Source: Earliella scabrosa
Lineage: Eukaryota > Basidiomycota > Agaricomycetes > Polyporales > Polyporaceae
DNA length: 64,000 bases
Direction of reading: 5' to 3'
Assembly: GCA_022605405.1 (NCBI GenBank)
Contig: JABYQQ010000018.1
Coordinates: forward strand, 496,001 to 560,000
Made by a program: the position numbers and the translations under genes. Positions 63,757 through 64,000 of this stretch are shown piece after piece. The notes below the pieces were generated by a model that was not told where the DNA came from, ran no database searches, and saw nothing but the letters and a program-made list of their open reading frames with translations. The stretch's first letter is position 1, and each line of letters opens with the position of its first letter.

Positions 63757-63844
63757 TCGAAGTGGTCGTCGCGAGTCACTTGCTTCATCTTGATTAACGG
63801 CCCCGGCGCTGGCCAACTATAACACTATCTTATCTCGTCTTACC

Positions 63845-63870
63845 TCGGGTAACAGTCGGGTAACTCGGGT
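63845..63870 (-). promoter_or_regulatory. Three ACCCGA boxes upstream of ThrRS
   Basis: TCGGGT occurs at 63845, 63856 and 63865 on the plus strand (ACCCGA in the gene's direction), spaced 11 and 9 bp, about 90-115 bp before the upstream ATG. Tight spacing suggests a regulator site, but no factor is known to me for it. Confidence 0.4.
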
Positions 63871-64000
63871 CAGACTATCTTTACGGACTCTTCGACATTC
63901 GTCGTGACGTTTGGACCTGGCACATGCATCGCTCCGCGCACCTCGAGGCTGCAAACGTGGCACCTTGACGCACTTGGTTGATTGTTTATGGACAGTTGTG

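Overview
The window is nuclear DNA of a filamentous basidiomycete, almost certainly an Agaricomycete (polypore-like). The evidence is GC-rich genes cut by many introns of about 45-60 bp with GT..AG ends and CTRAC branch sites, a Tnp2-type transposon, DASH/Dam1 and ORC3 genes of fungal type, an external-type alternative NADH dehydrogenase, an SNF5 carrying a GATA finger, and a fungal group II aromatic amino acid decarboxylase. No bacterial, organellar or CRISPR features are seen. Gene models below were built by hand, by translating exons and checking that splice phases close. Functions come from recognised family motifs, not from database searches.

Layout. 1-17.9 kb is a repeat-rich, gene-poor flank. 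It holds a complete Tnp2-type transposase gene (5.7-10.6 kb) whose fifth exon is split by a 420-bp hAT-like foldback MITE with a perfect 8-bp target duplication, a probable solo LTR (16.4-17.0 kb), a second inverted-repeat relic (17.0-17.45 kb), and two unrecognised small spliced genes (12.5 and 14.3 kb). From 17.9 kb to the end the window is a compact housekeeping region: DAL5/TNA1-like MFS transporter (-), mitochondrial NDH-2 (+), short WH1-PBD WASP-like protein (-), tRNA m5C methyltransferase Trm4/Ncl1 (+), a 1741-residue SNF5 subunit of SWI/SNF (-), a decayed amidase (+), a second DAL5-like MFS (-), DAM1 (-) and ORC3 (+) head to head, an ERG26-like 3-beta-HSD (-), a lipid-droplet hydrolase (+), an aromatic L-amino acid decarboxylase (+), an MCT-like transporter (-), a cyclin-like protein (-) and threonyl-tRNA synthetase (-).

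How the genes relate. There are no operons, and neighbours are mostly convergent or divergent pairs. DAM1 (kinetochore) and ORC3 (replication origin) share a 226-bp promoter with three ACGCG cores, suggesting shared G1/S control. The ERG26-like and hydrolase genes share a 403-bp divergent promoter, and both concern lipids or membranes. The decarboxylase and the MCT-like carrier are tail to tail. Points most worth a second look: the MITE-split transposase whose frame is restored exactly by excision, the ThrRS N-terminal extension that looks like a mitochondrial presequence, the ERG26-like enzyme lacking its catalytic Lys and a Rossmann Gly, DAM1 with a C-terminal winged-helix-like segment, and 12-, 13- and 24-nt microexons in the first MFS gene.
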